From Abiotrophia sp965245735 (lineage in GTDB: Bacteria > Bacillota > Bacilli > Lactobacillales > Aerococcaceae): DNA of 64,000 nt. Numbering within the stretch: position 1 is the stretch's first letter; each line of letters begins with the position of its first letter. Below the pieces are notes generated by a model that searched no databases, was not told where the DNA came from, and saw only the letters and a list, made by a program, of their open reading frames with translations. Location of the stretch: positions 28,440 to 92,439 of the forward strand of contig CBDFAX010000004.1 in NCBI GenBank assembly GCA_965245735.1, given 5' to 3'. Positions 35,880-43,674 of the stretch are shown piece by piece. Position numbers and translations under genes: made by a program.

Positions 35880-36725
35880 ATGAAATGGAAGTTAGTAGCC
35901 GATTCAGGCGCGACTATCTCGCCGGACCTGTTTGCAGGGACGGATGTCGCTTTTGAATTAGTACCTTTAATGATTAATATTGGCACTCAGGTTTATGTGG
36001 ATGATGCCAACTTAGATATGGCAGCTTTTGTTAAGGATATGCATGACAGCAAGGAAGCATCTTCGACTGCCTGCCCATCCCCCCAAGCCTATGCGAATGC
36101 CTTTGAGGGAGCAGAGAATGTTATCTGTTTTACCATCTCAAGTGGCTTATCAGGTTCTTATAATAGTGCCCAACTTGGTCGTAATATGGCTTTGGAAGAA
36201 AATCCAATGGCCAATATCTATGTCTTTGACTGCTTGTCTGCTGGGACAGAGAACGATCTCTTAATTGCTAAGGGTTTGGAGTTGGTACAAGCTGGCCTGG
36301 ATTTTGACCAAGTGGTAGCTAGCCTAAAGGATTATCATCAAAAGACGGATGTCGTCTTCATCTTAGAATCAGTAGATAACTTGGTCAAAGCAGGCCGTGT
36401 CAATCGTCTAGTCGGCGGTATGATTGGTCTCTTAGGCATTCGCCTGATTGGGGTTCGTACACCTGAAGGTAAGATTGAGATTGGAACTAAGTCTAAGGGG
36501 AGCAAGCGGGCTGTGAAAGCAACCGTAGAAGAAATGCTCAAGCATGGCTACCAAGGTGGTAAGGTGGCGATTTCTCATAGCGACAATCCAGAAGTGGTTG
36601 AAGCGGTGAGTGCTTTGCTTCGTGAACACTATCCTCAGGCTCAAATTGAGGTGGTGGAATTTAATGGGCTCTGCACATTCTATGCCCATTATCACGGCTT
36701 GATTATTGGCTTCGAGAAAGCCTAA
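35880..36725 (+). CDS. DegV family fatty-acid-binding protein
   Basis: 281 residues. DegV/FakB-type proteins hold one fatty acid and, with the kinase FakA, pass it to phospholipid synthesis. Family features seen: ADSGATISPDLF, the ligand-site stretch TACPSPQAY, SSGLSGSYNSA and the C-terminal FNGLCTFYAHYHGLIIGF in place of the usual HTGPGxxG. AGGGAGGA precedes the ATG at 35880. It is followed after 28 bases by a phosphatidyltransferase-like gene, which may point to lipid handling. Confidence 0.88.
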   Translation: MKWKLVADSGATISPDLFAGTDVAFELVPLMINIGTQVYVDDANLDMAAFVKDMHDSKEASSTACPSPQAYANAFEGAENVICFTISSGLSGSYNSAQLGRNMALEENPMANIYVFDCLSAGTENDLLIAKGLELVQAGLDFDQVVASLKDYHQKTDVVFILESVDNLVKAGRVNRLVGGMIGLLGIRLIGVRTPEGKIEIGTKSKGSKRAVKATVEEMLKHGYQGGKVAISHSDNPEVVEAVSALLREHYPQAQIEVVEFNGLCTFYAHYHGLIIGFEKA

Positions 36726-36753
36726 TTCACTAATAAGAAAGAAGGGTATCTGT

Positions 36754-37380
36754 ATGTTTATTGGGAAGTTGCACCGCTCCAATGTGGTGTTATTAGCAGG
36801 TTTGTTTTTTGCAGCGACAGGGATCGGGTTCGCCTTTCATCGTGAACTACAGTATGCCCTTGTTTCCTTGATTATTGCCTCCATCATCGACTTGTTCGTC
36901 GGAGGCTTCGTGAATCAATTCCAGTCTTCGGTGGCGGAGGCTGCCTTCGCCAAGGAGCTCAAGACCTTGAGTAGTTTCCTCATTTATGGCGTCCTCCCGG
37001 GCGTCTATCTGATGGCGGTAACCAATGCGGGCGCCTTTAGCCTCATTGTCTTCGCACTTTACATCTTGGCAGTCGGAATTCGCCTGGCCTACTTCAACCA
37101 AGCGGCCGAATTCCAAGATCCAGTGGACAAGCGCCACAGCGTCGGGTTGCCACTAGAACTAGGCGTCTTCGCGATTCAGGTCGTGTCCTTAGTAGGCTTC
37201 CTGCTCCCGCTGACTGTCTTCCAAATCTTCCTGATGTTGGTCTACGCGCTCCTAGCGGTAGCCTTCGTCTACAAGCTGAAGATTCCGCGCCTACCAAGCC
37301 AATGGTTATTCTACATGGTGGGCGTCCAAGTGGTCCTCTGCATCCTGTGGGTATTCCTGGGAAATTTCATTACAGGCTAA
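36754..37380 (+). CDS. PssA-like CDP-alcohol phosphatidyltransferase homologue lacking catalytic aspartates
   Basis: 208 residues, about six transmembrane helices. The first cytosolic segment aligns with the CDP-alcohol phosphatidyltransferase motif (D-x2-D-G-x2-A-R ... G-x3-D-x3-D). Here Asp46 and Gly50 remain, but the second Asp is Val49, the AR pair is Val53-Asn54, and the later G/D/D are Ala66, Lys70 and Ser74 (FAKELKTLSS). The following YGVLPGVYLM matches the FGVxP segment of phosphatidylserine synthases. With three of four catalytic Asp missing, it is likely not an active transferase. ATG at 36754 chosen; the frame is open upstream into degV. Homology is my reading and needs a profile search. 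Confidence 0.6.
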   Translation: MFIGKLHRSNVVLLAGLFFAATGIGFAFHRELQYALVSLIIASIIDLFVGGFVNQFQSSVAEAAFAKELKTLSSFLIYGVLPGVYLMAVTNAGAFSLIVFALYILAVGIRLAYFNQAAEFQDPVDKRHSVGLPLELGVFAIQVVSLVGFLLPLTVFQIFLMLVYALLAVAFVYKLKIPRLPSQWLFYMVGVQVVLCILWVFLGNFITG

Positions 37381-37387
37381 ACAACGA

Positions 37388-37417
37388 AAGGCTAGGGCGT
37401 GCGTCCTAGCTTTTTTT
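37388..37417 (+). terminator. Terminator
   Basis: AAGGCTAGG, loop, CCTAGCTTT and a run of seven T. Confidence 0.88.
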
Positions 37418-37520
37418 GGGGCGCAGATTGTGTAATTAAGTGCAACACCGAAAAAGGAAGATCGCAAGAATAAGTGCGGCAACCCAAATCATTGCTTAAA
37501 ATGACTCATGGGAGAAAGAT

Positions 37521-38042
37521 ATGAAATCAAAATGGAAGTTATTTATAATTGTATTTATAGTTACCGTTGTAGGACTTTTTGCGTGGACGAAAGTGTCAGA
37601 CAACTTATCAACTTATAGCGTATACTATGCAAAACACACCGAAGGAAGATACTCGCCCTTGCAAGAAGCAATGCGAAACTTTAATCAAATCGAGCATCCT
37701 GAACTTGATAATTATAAGTACAAGAGAGATAATTTAAGCGGGGATTGGGAATTTACCACGGCGTATAATGGAGCCAAAATTCGTTATATCGTAATTGCGG
37801 ACAGTAGACAACTCTATTATAATGATGAGGCTATCCACTACTCGCTAACTCCTTTGGGTCAAGTTGAGTATATACCTGTAGATACTCCCTTATTAACTAG
37901 TCTGAGACATGACATTTCAGATGAGGAGCAAATATTCGTAGATGAAGCACTTGCTACAATTTTTGAACCTATCATTCAAGCACAGCCTGCTCCAGATTGG
38001 AATCTTCAATGGCTCTATAATTTACTGAATCAGAGGAGGTGA
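37521..38042 (+). CDS. Membrane-anchored protein of unknown function, AT-rich gene
   Basis: 173 residues. One N-terminal transmembrane helix (about 6-24), then a soluble domain rich in Tyr and charged residues (EGRYSPLQEAMRNFNQIEH). No family recognised. GGGAGA precedes the ATG. Base and codon use are more AT-rich than both neighbours, suggesting a separate origin. Its stop codon lies inside the ribosome binding site of the next gene, so the two are a unit. Confidence 0.6.
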   Translation: MKSKWKLFIIVFIVTVVGLFAWTKVSDNLSTYSVYYAKHTEGRYSPLQEAMRNFNQIEHPELDNYKYKRDNLSGDWEFTTAYNGAKIRYIVIADSRQLYYNDEAIHYSLTPLGQVEYIPVDTPLLTSLRHDISDEEQIFVDEALATIFEPIIQAQPAPDWNLQWLYNLLNQRR

Positions 38043-38049
38043 GAATACC

Positions 38050-38433
38050 TTGAAGATAAAACAAGTCTTACTCCCCTTCAATGCTTTCTTTTTGGTGTTT
38101 TCAATCGGAAATTTCCTAATCTTAAGAGACGCTATCGAGGCGCTAGAAATAGCTCTGAGCATCCCGTCGCCCATTATGTTAACAAGTTTGGGTAGCCATT
38201 GGCCGCCTCGGATTTATCTTGGCAGTATGCTGATCTTGATAATCCTAGGTATTATATTATCCCTATGGACTCTTCGTGGCCAGAAGACCACACTGGAGAA
38301 ATTGGTGGTGGGAGGTACCTTGTTCGGATATATTGCCCTATTAGGACTCCCTTTGTCATGGAGCTACCTTCCAATCGTTGCGATGTTAATCGTGACAGTA
38401 GTCAGCATCATGCGCAACCGTGCGATACCATGA
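38050..38433 (+). CDS. Small membrane protein of unknown function, TTG start
   Basis: 127 residues with about four transmembrane helices. The start is TTG at 38050, with a near-perfect AGGAGGTGA seven to eight bases upstream that also contains the stop of the previous gene. No ATG gives a better start. Ends a short distance before a bidirectional terminator. Partner of the AT-rich gene before it; no family recognised. Confidence 0.6.
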   Translation: MKIKQVLLPFNAFFLVFSIGNFLILRDAIEALEIALSIPSPIMLTSLGSHWPPRIYLGSMLILIILGIILSLWTLRGQKTTLEKLVVGGTLFGYIALLGLPLSWSYLPIVAMLIVTVVSIMRNRAIP

Positions 38434-38463
38434 TTTTTTGGCTAAGTTGCCTGACTAGATACC

Positions 38464-38509
38464 CAAAAACAGCCGTCCCCACCTACGTGTGGGAACGGCT
38501 GTTTTTGCC
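38464..38509. terminator. Bidirectional terminator
   Basis: AAAAACAGCCGT with ACGGCTGTTTTT and an inner CCCCAC/GTGTGGG; works for the plus gene ending 38433 and the minus gene ending 38517. Confidence 0.9.
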
Positions 38510-38516
38510 ATATATG

Positions 38517-39317
38517 TTAGAAGCAGAAGGCCAAGCCATATAGGAGACTAATCATTAGGTAAGTTGTGCTGAGATAGTTGAGTTTATTTTGGCTTTGGTT
38601 ATGTTGTCGAGTTTGGACCAAGAGAGGGGCTAGGGTCAAGACGCTCCCGGCGATAAAGAGGAGTTGGAGCATGAAATAAGATTTGGATGGGAAACTTAAG
38701 TAGGTCCCAGCAGCCACAGCTACTAGGCTCAAGATGAGCACTAGACTTGTTTTTAAGCCGTGTGGCATGAGGGGAGGGTGTCCCGTTAGCTGACTAACTA
38801 GACTATTGCCTTCAGCTTGAAAGGCCAGTTGTAAGGCTGCCAGGGGCAGGAGGCTGATGAGGAAGCCGGTCGTGATGGTCCCTGTCTGGCTGAAGTAGGC
38901 TAGGTTGTTGACGATGAAGGCCTGGAAGAAGACATTTAGAATCAACTGGTAGAGGCTGTTGGTCAGATTATAAGGATAGTGCTGAATGTGGGTATAGGCG
39001 ATATAGAGGAGGAGTAAGAGGTTAGCCCCCCAATGATGCTGCCACATAAAGCCCACGGTTGCTGCCCAGAGCAGGATTTCCATGGCGTATAGGATTACTG
39101 GCGAGCTGGCGTTGGCCGTGCGGGTATTGAAGCGAACGAAAAAATAGTGGTCAATCAACTGACTGCTGACTAAAATCAGGTAGAGATAGCCCAAGGCTAA
39201 CCAGTTGATTTCGGTAGTGTGGTACATCCCTACGATTAAACCATATATCCCAAAGCCTAGTGGCGCTAGGAAGATTCGAATGAGGGGATGTCTTAGAAAG
39301 TGTGCAAAGTGTTTCAT
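38517..39317 (-). CDS. Polytopic membrane protein of unknown function
   Basis: 266 residues, about eight transmembrane helices and short loops. The spacing of helices, and SSQLIDHYFFVRFN after the second helix, vaguely recall UbiA-type prenyltransferases, but the aspartate-rich motifs are absent, so I do not assign it. GAGGA precedes the ATG. It is divergent from metK. Confidence 0.55.
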   Translation of the reverse strand: MKHFAHFLRHPLIRIFLAPLGFGIYGLIVGMYHTTEINWLALGYLYLILVSSQLIDHYFFVRFNTRTANASSPVILYAMEILLWAATVGFMWQHHWGANLLLLLYIAYTHIQHYPYNLTNSLYQLILNVFFQAFIVNNLAYFSQTGTITTGFLISLLPLAALQLAFQAEGNSLVSQLTGHPPLMPHGLKTSLVLILSLVAVAAGTYLSFPSKSYFMLQLLFIAGSVLTLAPLLVQTRQHNQSQNKLNYLSTTYLMISLLYGLAFCF

Positions 39318-39370
39318 AGCTAATCCTCTTTTTTCGACATTTTTTACTATCTATATCTACTATACTAATG

Positions 39371-39376
39371 TATAAT
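39371..39376 (+). promoter_or_regulatory. metK -10 promoter element
   Basis: Perfect TATAAT about eight bases before the riboswitch; no consensus -35. Confidence 0.6.
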
Positions 39377-39383
39377 GGAGTCA

Positions 39384-39460
39384 GTTACAACAATAAATTC
39401 CCGATGGGATTCATTTTCTTAATGAAGTTGCCTTGTAACCAATCTACAAAATGGGGGAAA
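39384..39460 (+). ncRNA. S_MK box (SAM-III) riboswitch of metK
   Basis: GTTACAA (39384-39390) pairs with TTGTAAC (39433-39439). TTCCCGA and the downstream GTTGCCTTGTAACC core match the S_MK consensus known from Enterococcus metK. The Shine-Dalgarno GGGGGAA (39453-39459) can pair with TTCCC (39398-39402), so SAM binding should hide the ribosome binding site and reduce translation. This class is described in Lactobacillales. Confidence 0.92.
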
Positions 39461-39465
39461 TTACT

Positions 39466-40647
39466 ATGGAAAGAAAGTTGTTTACATCTGAATCGGTGAC
39501 GGAAGGACACCCAGATAAAGTTGCCGATCAAATTAGTGATGCCATCTTAGATGCCATCCTGACACAAGACCCACTAGCCCGGGTGGCCTGCGAGACCGCA
39601 GTCAACACCGGCTTGGTATTGGTCTTCGGGGAAGTCAGCACGACTGCCTATGTCGATATCCAACAAATTGTACGCGAAACGATTAAGGGCATTGGCTATG
39701 ATTCAAGTGATTATGGCTTTGATGGCGATAATGTGGCCGTCTTGGTCGCGCTTGACGAGCAATCGCCTGATATTGCCCAAGGGGTAGATGCGGCCATTGA
39801 AACCCGGGACGAAGCAACCGATCAATTGATTGGGGCGGGTGACCAAGGGCTCATGTTCGGTTATGCCTGTGATGAGACGGAAGAATTTATGCCATTGCCA
39901 ATCGCGCTTAGCCATCGCCTAGCTAAACGCCTGAGTGAGGTGCGCAAGTCTGGTCAATTGGCTTACCTGAGACCAGATGGTAAGTCCCAAGTAACCGTTG
40001 AGTACGGAGAAGACGGTCAAGCCCTACGGGTGGATACAGTCGTCATTTCGACTCAGCATGCCCCTGAAGTAACCTTAGAAACTGTGCGTCAAGACGTGAT
40101 TGAACAAGTAGTCAAGCCTGTGATTCCGGCCCATTTATTAGATGACCAAACCCGTTTCTTAATCAATCCAACCGGTCGTTTTGTCATCGGTGGGCCTAAA
40201 GGAGACTCCGGTTTGACAGGCCGTAAGATTATTGTCGACACCTATGGGGGCTATGCTCGCCACGGTGGCGGTGCCTTCTCTGGTAAGGATGCGACTAAAG
40301 TGGACCGGTCAGCTAGTTACATGGCTCGCTACATTGCCAAGAATATCGTGGCAGCTGGCTTAGCTAAGCGTTGTGAAGTACAATTAGCATATGCAATTGG
40401 GGTAGCACAACCAGTATCTATTCGGATTGAAACCTTTGAAACTGGCATCGTTTCTGAGAGTCGCCTAGTTCAAGCAGTGCGTCAACTCTTTGATTTAACA
40501 CCAGATGGGATTATCCGCACCTTGGCCTTGCGTCGCCCAATCTATAAGCAGACAGCAGCCTATGGTCACTTTGGTCGTCAAGACGTGGTCTTACCATGGG
40601 AGCAAGTCAATAAAGTGGATGAACTTAAAGCCGTGATTGCTGAATAA
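39466..40647 (+). CDS. metK: S-adenosylmethionine synthetase
   Basis: 393 residues. Makes SAM from ATP and methionine. Start SESVTEGHPDKV, the ATP-binding GAGDQGLMFGYA, and the P-loop GGPKGDSGLTGRKIIVDTYGG are all present. The ATG at 39466 is used: an in-frame ATG at 39451 overlaps the Shine-Dalgarno of the S_MK box. It stands alone before a terminator and is expected to be repressed by SAM at the translational level. Confidence 0.97.
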   Translation: MERKLFTSESVTEGHPDKVADQISDAILDAILTQDPLARVACETAVNTGLVLVFGEVSTTAYVDIQQIVRETIKGIGYDSSDYGFDGDNVAVLVALDEQSPDIAQGVDAAIETRDEATDQLIGAGDQGLMFGYACDETEEFMPLPIALSHRLAKRLSEVRKSGQLAYLRPDGKSQVTVEYGEDGQALRVDTVVISTQHAPEVTLETVRQDVIEQVVKPVIPAHLLDDQTRFLINPTGRFVIGGPKGDSGLTGRKIIVDTYGGYARHGGGAFSGKDATKVDRSASYMARYIAKNIVAAGLAKRCEVQLAYAIGVAQPVSIRIETFETGIVSESRLVQAVRQLFDLTPDGIIRTLALRRPIYKQTAAYGHFGRQDVVLPWEQVNKVDELKAVIAE

Positions 40648-40656
40648 GACAAAATG

Positions 40657-40687
40657 AAAAGCTGAGATTTAGGTCTCAGCTTTTTTA
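40657..40687. terminator. Bidirectional terminator between metK and mnmM
   Basis: AAAAGCTGAGA, loop, TCTCAGCTTTT, with T run on both strands. Confidence 0.9.
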
Positions 40688-40688
40688 C

Positions 40689-41258
40689 TTACTTGATACG
40701 TTCGATGATGAGGAGTTGTGGTGGATTATTCCGTTGGTTGATGAAGCCATAGTGAAGGACTTGGAATTCTTCTTGGGGCCAGCTGGCTAAGGCTTGGAAG
40801 AGGGCATCCTTTTCCTTGGCACCTTCAGGATGACCACTGTAAATCACCAAGATAATTTGCCCACCAACCCGAAGTTTGGCTCGAACCTGGTCTAAAGAGG
40901 CCAGGGTTGAAGTCTCTTGGGTTGTAATTTGGTGGTCGCCACCTGGAAGATAACCCAGATTATAAATGGCACCACTGAATTGGGCGACCTCAGCTAAAAG
41001 TGTATGGATTTGGTCGTGAGAAGCCAGAAAAAGCTGGGCAGACTCCCGATTTGGAATATCAGCCAGTCGTTCCTGAGTCCAAGCCAAGGCCTGATTTTGG
41101 ATATCAAAGCCCATGACCTGGCCACAAAAGCCTGGTTGGCTGAGAATGAAGGCCGTGTCGTGTCCTTTGCCTAGAGTGCCATCAATATAAACACCATCTG
41201 GAAAACGTTGGATTAAGGCGGCTAAGAGGGTGTGACTGTAGTGTAGAGCGCGTTGCAT
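40689..41258 (-). CDS. mnmM: tRNA 5-(aminomethyl)-2-thiouridine methyltransferase MnmM (YtqB)
   Basis: 189 residues. Class I SAM-dependent methyltransferase which, in Gram-positives, completes the wobble modification mnm5s2U34, replacing the methylase part of MnmC. SAM-site DGTLGKGHDTAF, FDIQNQALAWT, the family signature YNLGYLPGGDH, IVIYSGH-type strand (ILVIYSGHPEG) and NQRNNPPQLLIIER are seen. ATG at 41258 has AAAGGAG seven bases upstream; the longer frame to 41294 has none. Placed tail to tail with metK, the SAM source, by chance or design. Confidence 0.92.
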   Translation of the reverse strand: MQRALHYSHTLLAALIQRFPDGVYIDGTLGKGHDTAFILSQPGFCGQVMGFDIQNQALAWTQERLADIPNRESAQLFLASHDQIHTLLAEVAQFSGAIYNLGYLPGGDHQITTQETSTLASLDQVRAKLRVGGQIILVIYSGHPEGAKEKDALFQALASWPQEEFQVLHYGFINQRNNPPQLLIIERIK

Positions 41259-41311
41259 AGACAAACTCCTTTGTATTACGTGAAAGTTACACAATCGTTA
41301 AAAGTAAACGA

Positions 41312-41335
41312 AAAGGGGGCTAGGCCCCTTTTTTT
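41312..41335. other. Terminator-like hairpin between divergent genes
   Basis: AAAGGGG with CCCCTTT and seven T on the plus strand, lying in the divergent region upstream of both mnmM and the LysM gene, where no gene ends. Possibly attenuating mnmM, or insulating antisense transcription. Confidence 0.6.
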
Positions 41336-41395
41336 AGCGAGAGGCTTTCTATATAATGGTATTGTATCATAAAATGGCAGAATGGGGGAATATAC

Positions 41396-43381
41396 GTGAA
41401 ATTAACGCGTCAAGCGGTGATTAATCGTCGTAAACAAGCACAGCGCCACGAATCAAATAAGAAAATTGCCAAAGTGGTTAATGCAGGCTTAGTCTTATTC
41501 GCATCTGCATCTACTTTAAGCACGCTCACTGCACCAAAGGTGACCGTACAAGCTCAAACAGCTACCCAACAAAACTTCTTATCAACTATTGGAGGGTATG
41601 CACGCGATATCGCTAAGAATAATGACTTGTATGCCTCTGTAATGATTGCGCAAGCAATCTTAGAATCAGGTTGGGGCCAAAGTGGATTAGCATCAGCACC
41701 TAACTATAACTTATTCGGGATTAAGGGTGACTACAACGGTAATTCCGTTCGTATGGACACCTTAGAAGATGACGGTAGTGGTAACTACTATGCTGCTAAG
41801 GAACCTTTCCGTAAGTATAATAACTACGGTGAATCTCTGAATGACTATGCTTCGCTCTTAACTGGGGATAACAATCCTAATAGTTGGCGCTACAAATACT
41901 ATTATGGGGCGCGCGTAAGTGCGACCAACTCTTATCAAGACGCAACGCAACATTTAACGGGTCGTTATGCGACAGATACGCGTTATGCGTCTAAGCTTAA
42001 CCAATTAATCCAAACCTATGGTTTGACTCAATATGATGCAGGTGGTTCTAGCACAGCTAGCCCAGCGCGCCCACAAGCCCCAGCAACTGGTGGCGGTTCT
42101 TATACAGTTCAAGCAGGTGATAGCTACTGGCGCATTGCTAACAAGTACGGCATTTCGATTGAAGAATTGCAACGCTTGAATGGTACGTCTAGCTACTTCC
42201 TCTATCCAGGGCAAAGCTTGGTAGTACCAGGTTCAGCTTCAACTACAAGTGGTTCTGCCTCTTCTGCTTCAAGCTCTACTAGCTCAGCAGGCACTAGTTC
42301 AGCAGGCGGCAACTATACAGTTCAAGCAGGCGATAGCTACTGGCGTATTGCCAACAAGTATGGGATTTCGATTCAAGAACTCCAACGCTTGAACGGTACA
42401 TCTGACTACACTCTCCATCCAGGCCAAAGCATTAAAGTGCCAGGTTCAGGAACCAATGCATCAGCTTCATCAAACAGCAGCTCTACTGCAACAAACACAA
42501 CGACTGCAGCACCAGCAGCGGGCGGTTCATACACAGTCCAAGCAGGTGATAGCTACTGGCGCATTGCCAACAAGTACGGGATTTCGATTTCAGAACTCCA
42601 ACGTTTGAACGGCACATCTGACTATAACCTCTACCCAGGTCAAAGCCTCAAGGTGCCAGGTTCAGGGTCATCTTCAAATGCCACTGCTTCATCAAACAGT
42701 TCTACTTCAACAAGTACAACGACTACAGCACCAGCAGCGGGCGGTTCATATACAGTCCAAGCAGGTGATAGCTACTGGCGTATTGCTAACAAGTACGGGA
42801 TTTCAATTTCAGAACTCCAACGCTTGAACGGGACTTCAAACTACTTCTTGTACCCAGGCCAAAGCATTAAAGTGCCAGGCTCTGGTTCAGCAAATGCGAC
42901 TCCTGCTCCTGCAGCAACCACTGCAAGCACAACATCAGCACCTGCTGAAACACCAGCCCCAGCGCCAAGCACAGGCGGTGGCAACTATACAGTTCAAGCC
43001 GGTGACAGCTACTGGCGCATCGCTAACAAGTATGGGATTTCAATTTCAGAACTCCAACGCTTGAATGGGACTTCAAACTACTTCTTGTACCCAGGTCAAA
43101 GTATCAAGGTACCAGGTGGTGGCGCCGCTGCTGAAACACCAGCCCCAGCACCAGTTAGCCAAACACCAGCTCCTGCAGAGAGCCCAGCGCCAGCGGCTGC
43201 TGAAACACCAGCTCCGGCTGCAAACAACGCTAGCCAAGCAAGTGGCGGTTCATATACTGTCCAAGCAGGTGACACCTTGTACTCAATCGCTCGTCGTAAT
43301 GGGGTAGATGTTTACAAATTGATCGCTAACAATGGGGGCTCCCATTTCATCCAAGTAGGTCAAGTCATCTCATTGAACTAG
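41396..43381 (+). CDS. Glucosaminidase (GH73) with six LysM domains
   Basis: 661 residues. A secreted autolysin for cell separation or growth. The signal peptide ends near VTVQAQT. The glucosaminidase domain (about residues 60-210) has catalytic Glu90 in AQAILESGWGQS and the NYNLFGIKG signature. Five nearly identical LysM repeats start at bases 42101, 42314, 42530, 42749 and 42986, joined by Ser/Thr/Ala/Pro linkers; a sixth, divergent LysM starts at 43253. The start is GTG at 41396 with GGGGGA six bases upstream. The TATAAT -10 is at 41352-41357. Confidence 0.95.
   Translation: MKLTRQAVINRRKQAQRHESNKKIAKVVNAGLVLFASASTLSTLTAPKVTVQAQTATQQNFLSTIGGYARDIAKNNDLYASVMIAQAILESGWGQSGLASAPNYNLFGIKGDYNGNSVRMDTLEDDGSGNYYAAKEPFRKYNNYGESLNDYASLLTGDNNPNSWRYKYYYGARVSATNSYQDATQHLTGRYATDTRYASKLNQLIQTYGLTQYDAGGSSTASPARPQAPATGGGSYTVQAGDSYWRIANKYGISIEELQRLNGTSSYFLYPGQSLVVPGSASTTSGSASSASSSTSSAGTSSAGGNYTVQAGDSYWRIANKYGISIQELQRLNGTSDYTLHPGQSIKVPGSGTNASASSNSSSTATNTTTAAPAAGGSYTVQAGDSYWRIANKYGISISELQRLNGTSDYNLYPGQSLKVPGSGSSSNATASSNSSTSTSTTTTAPAAGGSYTVQAGDSYWRIANKYGISISELQRLNGTSNYFLYPGQSIKVPGSGSANATPAPAATTASTTSAPAETPAPAPSTGGGNYTVQAGDSYWRIANKYGISISELQRLNGTSNYFLYPGQSIKVPGGGAAAETPAPAPVSQTPAPAESPAPAAAETPAPAANNASQASGGSYTVQAGDTLYSIARRNGVDVYKLIANNGGSHFIQVGQVISLN
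42101..43120 (+). repeat. Five tandem near-identical LysM-coding repeats
   Basis: Repeat starts are spaced 213, 216, 219 and 237 bases apart. Each shares long DNA identity through the VQAGDSYWRIANKYGIS coding part. Such identity suggests recent expansion or gene conversion and makes copy number unstable. Confidence 0.85.
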
Positions 43382-43401
43382 TCGTTAGTATTTGATATAC
43401 T
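43373..43401 (+). promoter_or_regulatory. leuS leader promoter
   Basis: TTGAAC (43373-43378), 17-base spacer, TATACT (43396-43401) with TG extension. The -35 overlaps the stop of the LysM gene. Confidence 0.8.
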
Positions 43402-43406
43402 AGACT

Positions 43407-43651
43407 CAATAGTAATTCAATATTGGAATTAGTAGGCGGTACAACTGCTATAGAGAGCTTATGGGTGGTGGAAATAAGCCGGGAGTGCTACTGAACTCAT
43501 CCAATTGAAGCTAGTCTGAATTTTCAGTAAGACTAGACGTCCGCCGCGTTAAGGCTAGAGATAAGCTATTCTAGCTTAAATTAGGTGGTACCGCGAAAAT
43601 TTCGCCCTATGTGAACTGTGTTTGACACGGTTTACGTAGGGCTTTTTTTAT
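43407..43651 (+). ncRNA. T-box riboswitch controlling leuS
   Basis: T-box sequence TTAGGTGGTACCGCG (43581-43595). The likely specifier is CTC (43496-43498), a leucine codon, in GAACTCATC. The terminator pairs GCCCTA(43604-43609) with TAGGGC and a following T run (ends 43650). Fills the gap between the LysM gene and leuS. Confidence 0.92.
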
Positions 43652-43674
43652 CAGAAATGCAAGGAGGTTATGTG

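Noticed and set aside
37428..37500. Possible insertion-sequence end (TAAGTGCAAC repeats)
   Set aside because: No transposase, no inverted partner and no target duplication could be found; kept only as an observation.
38517..39317. UbiA-type prenyltransferase call
   Set aside because: Helix layout is similar but the aspartate-rich substrate motifs are missing, so it stays unknown.
39451..39465. ATG at 39451 as metK start
   Set aside because: It overlaps the Shine-Dalgarno that the S_MK box uses; the next ATG is correctly spaced.
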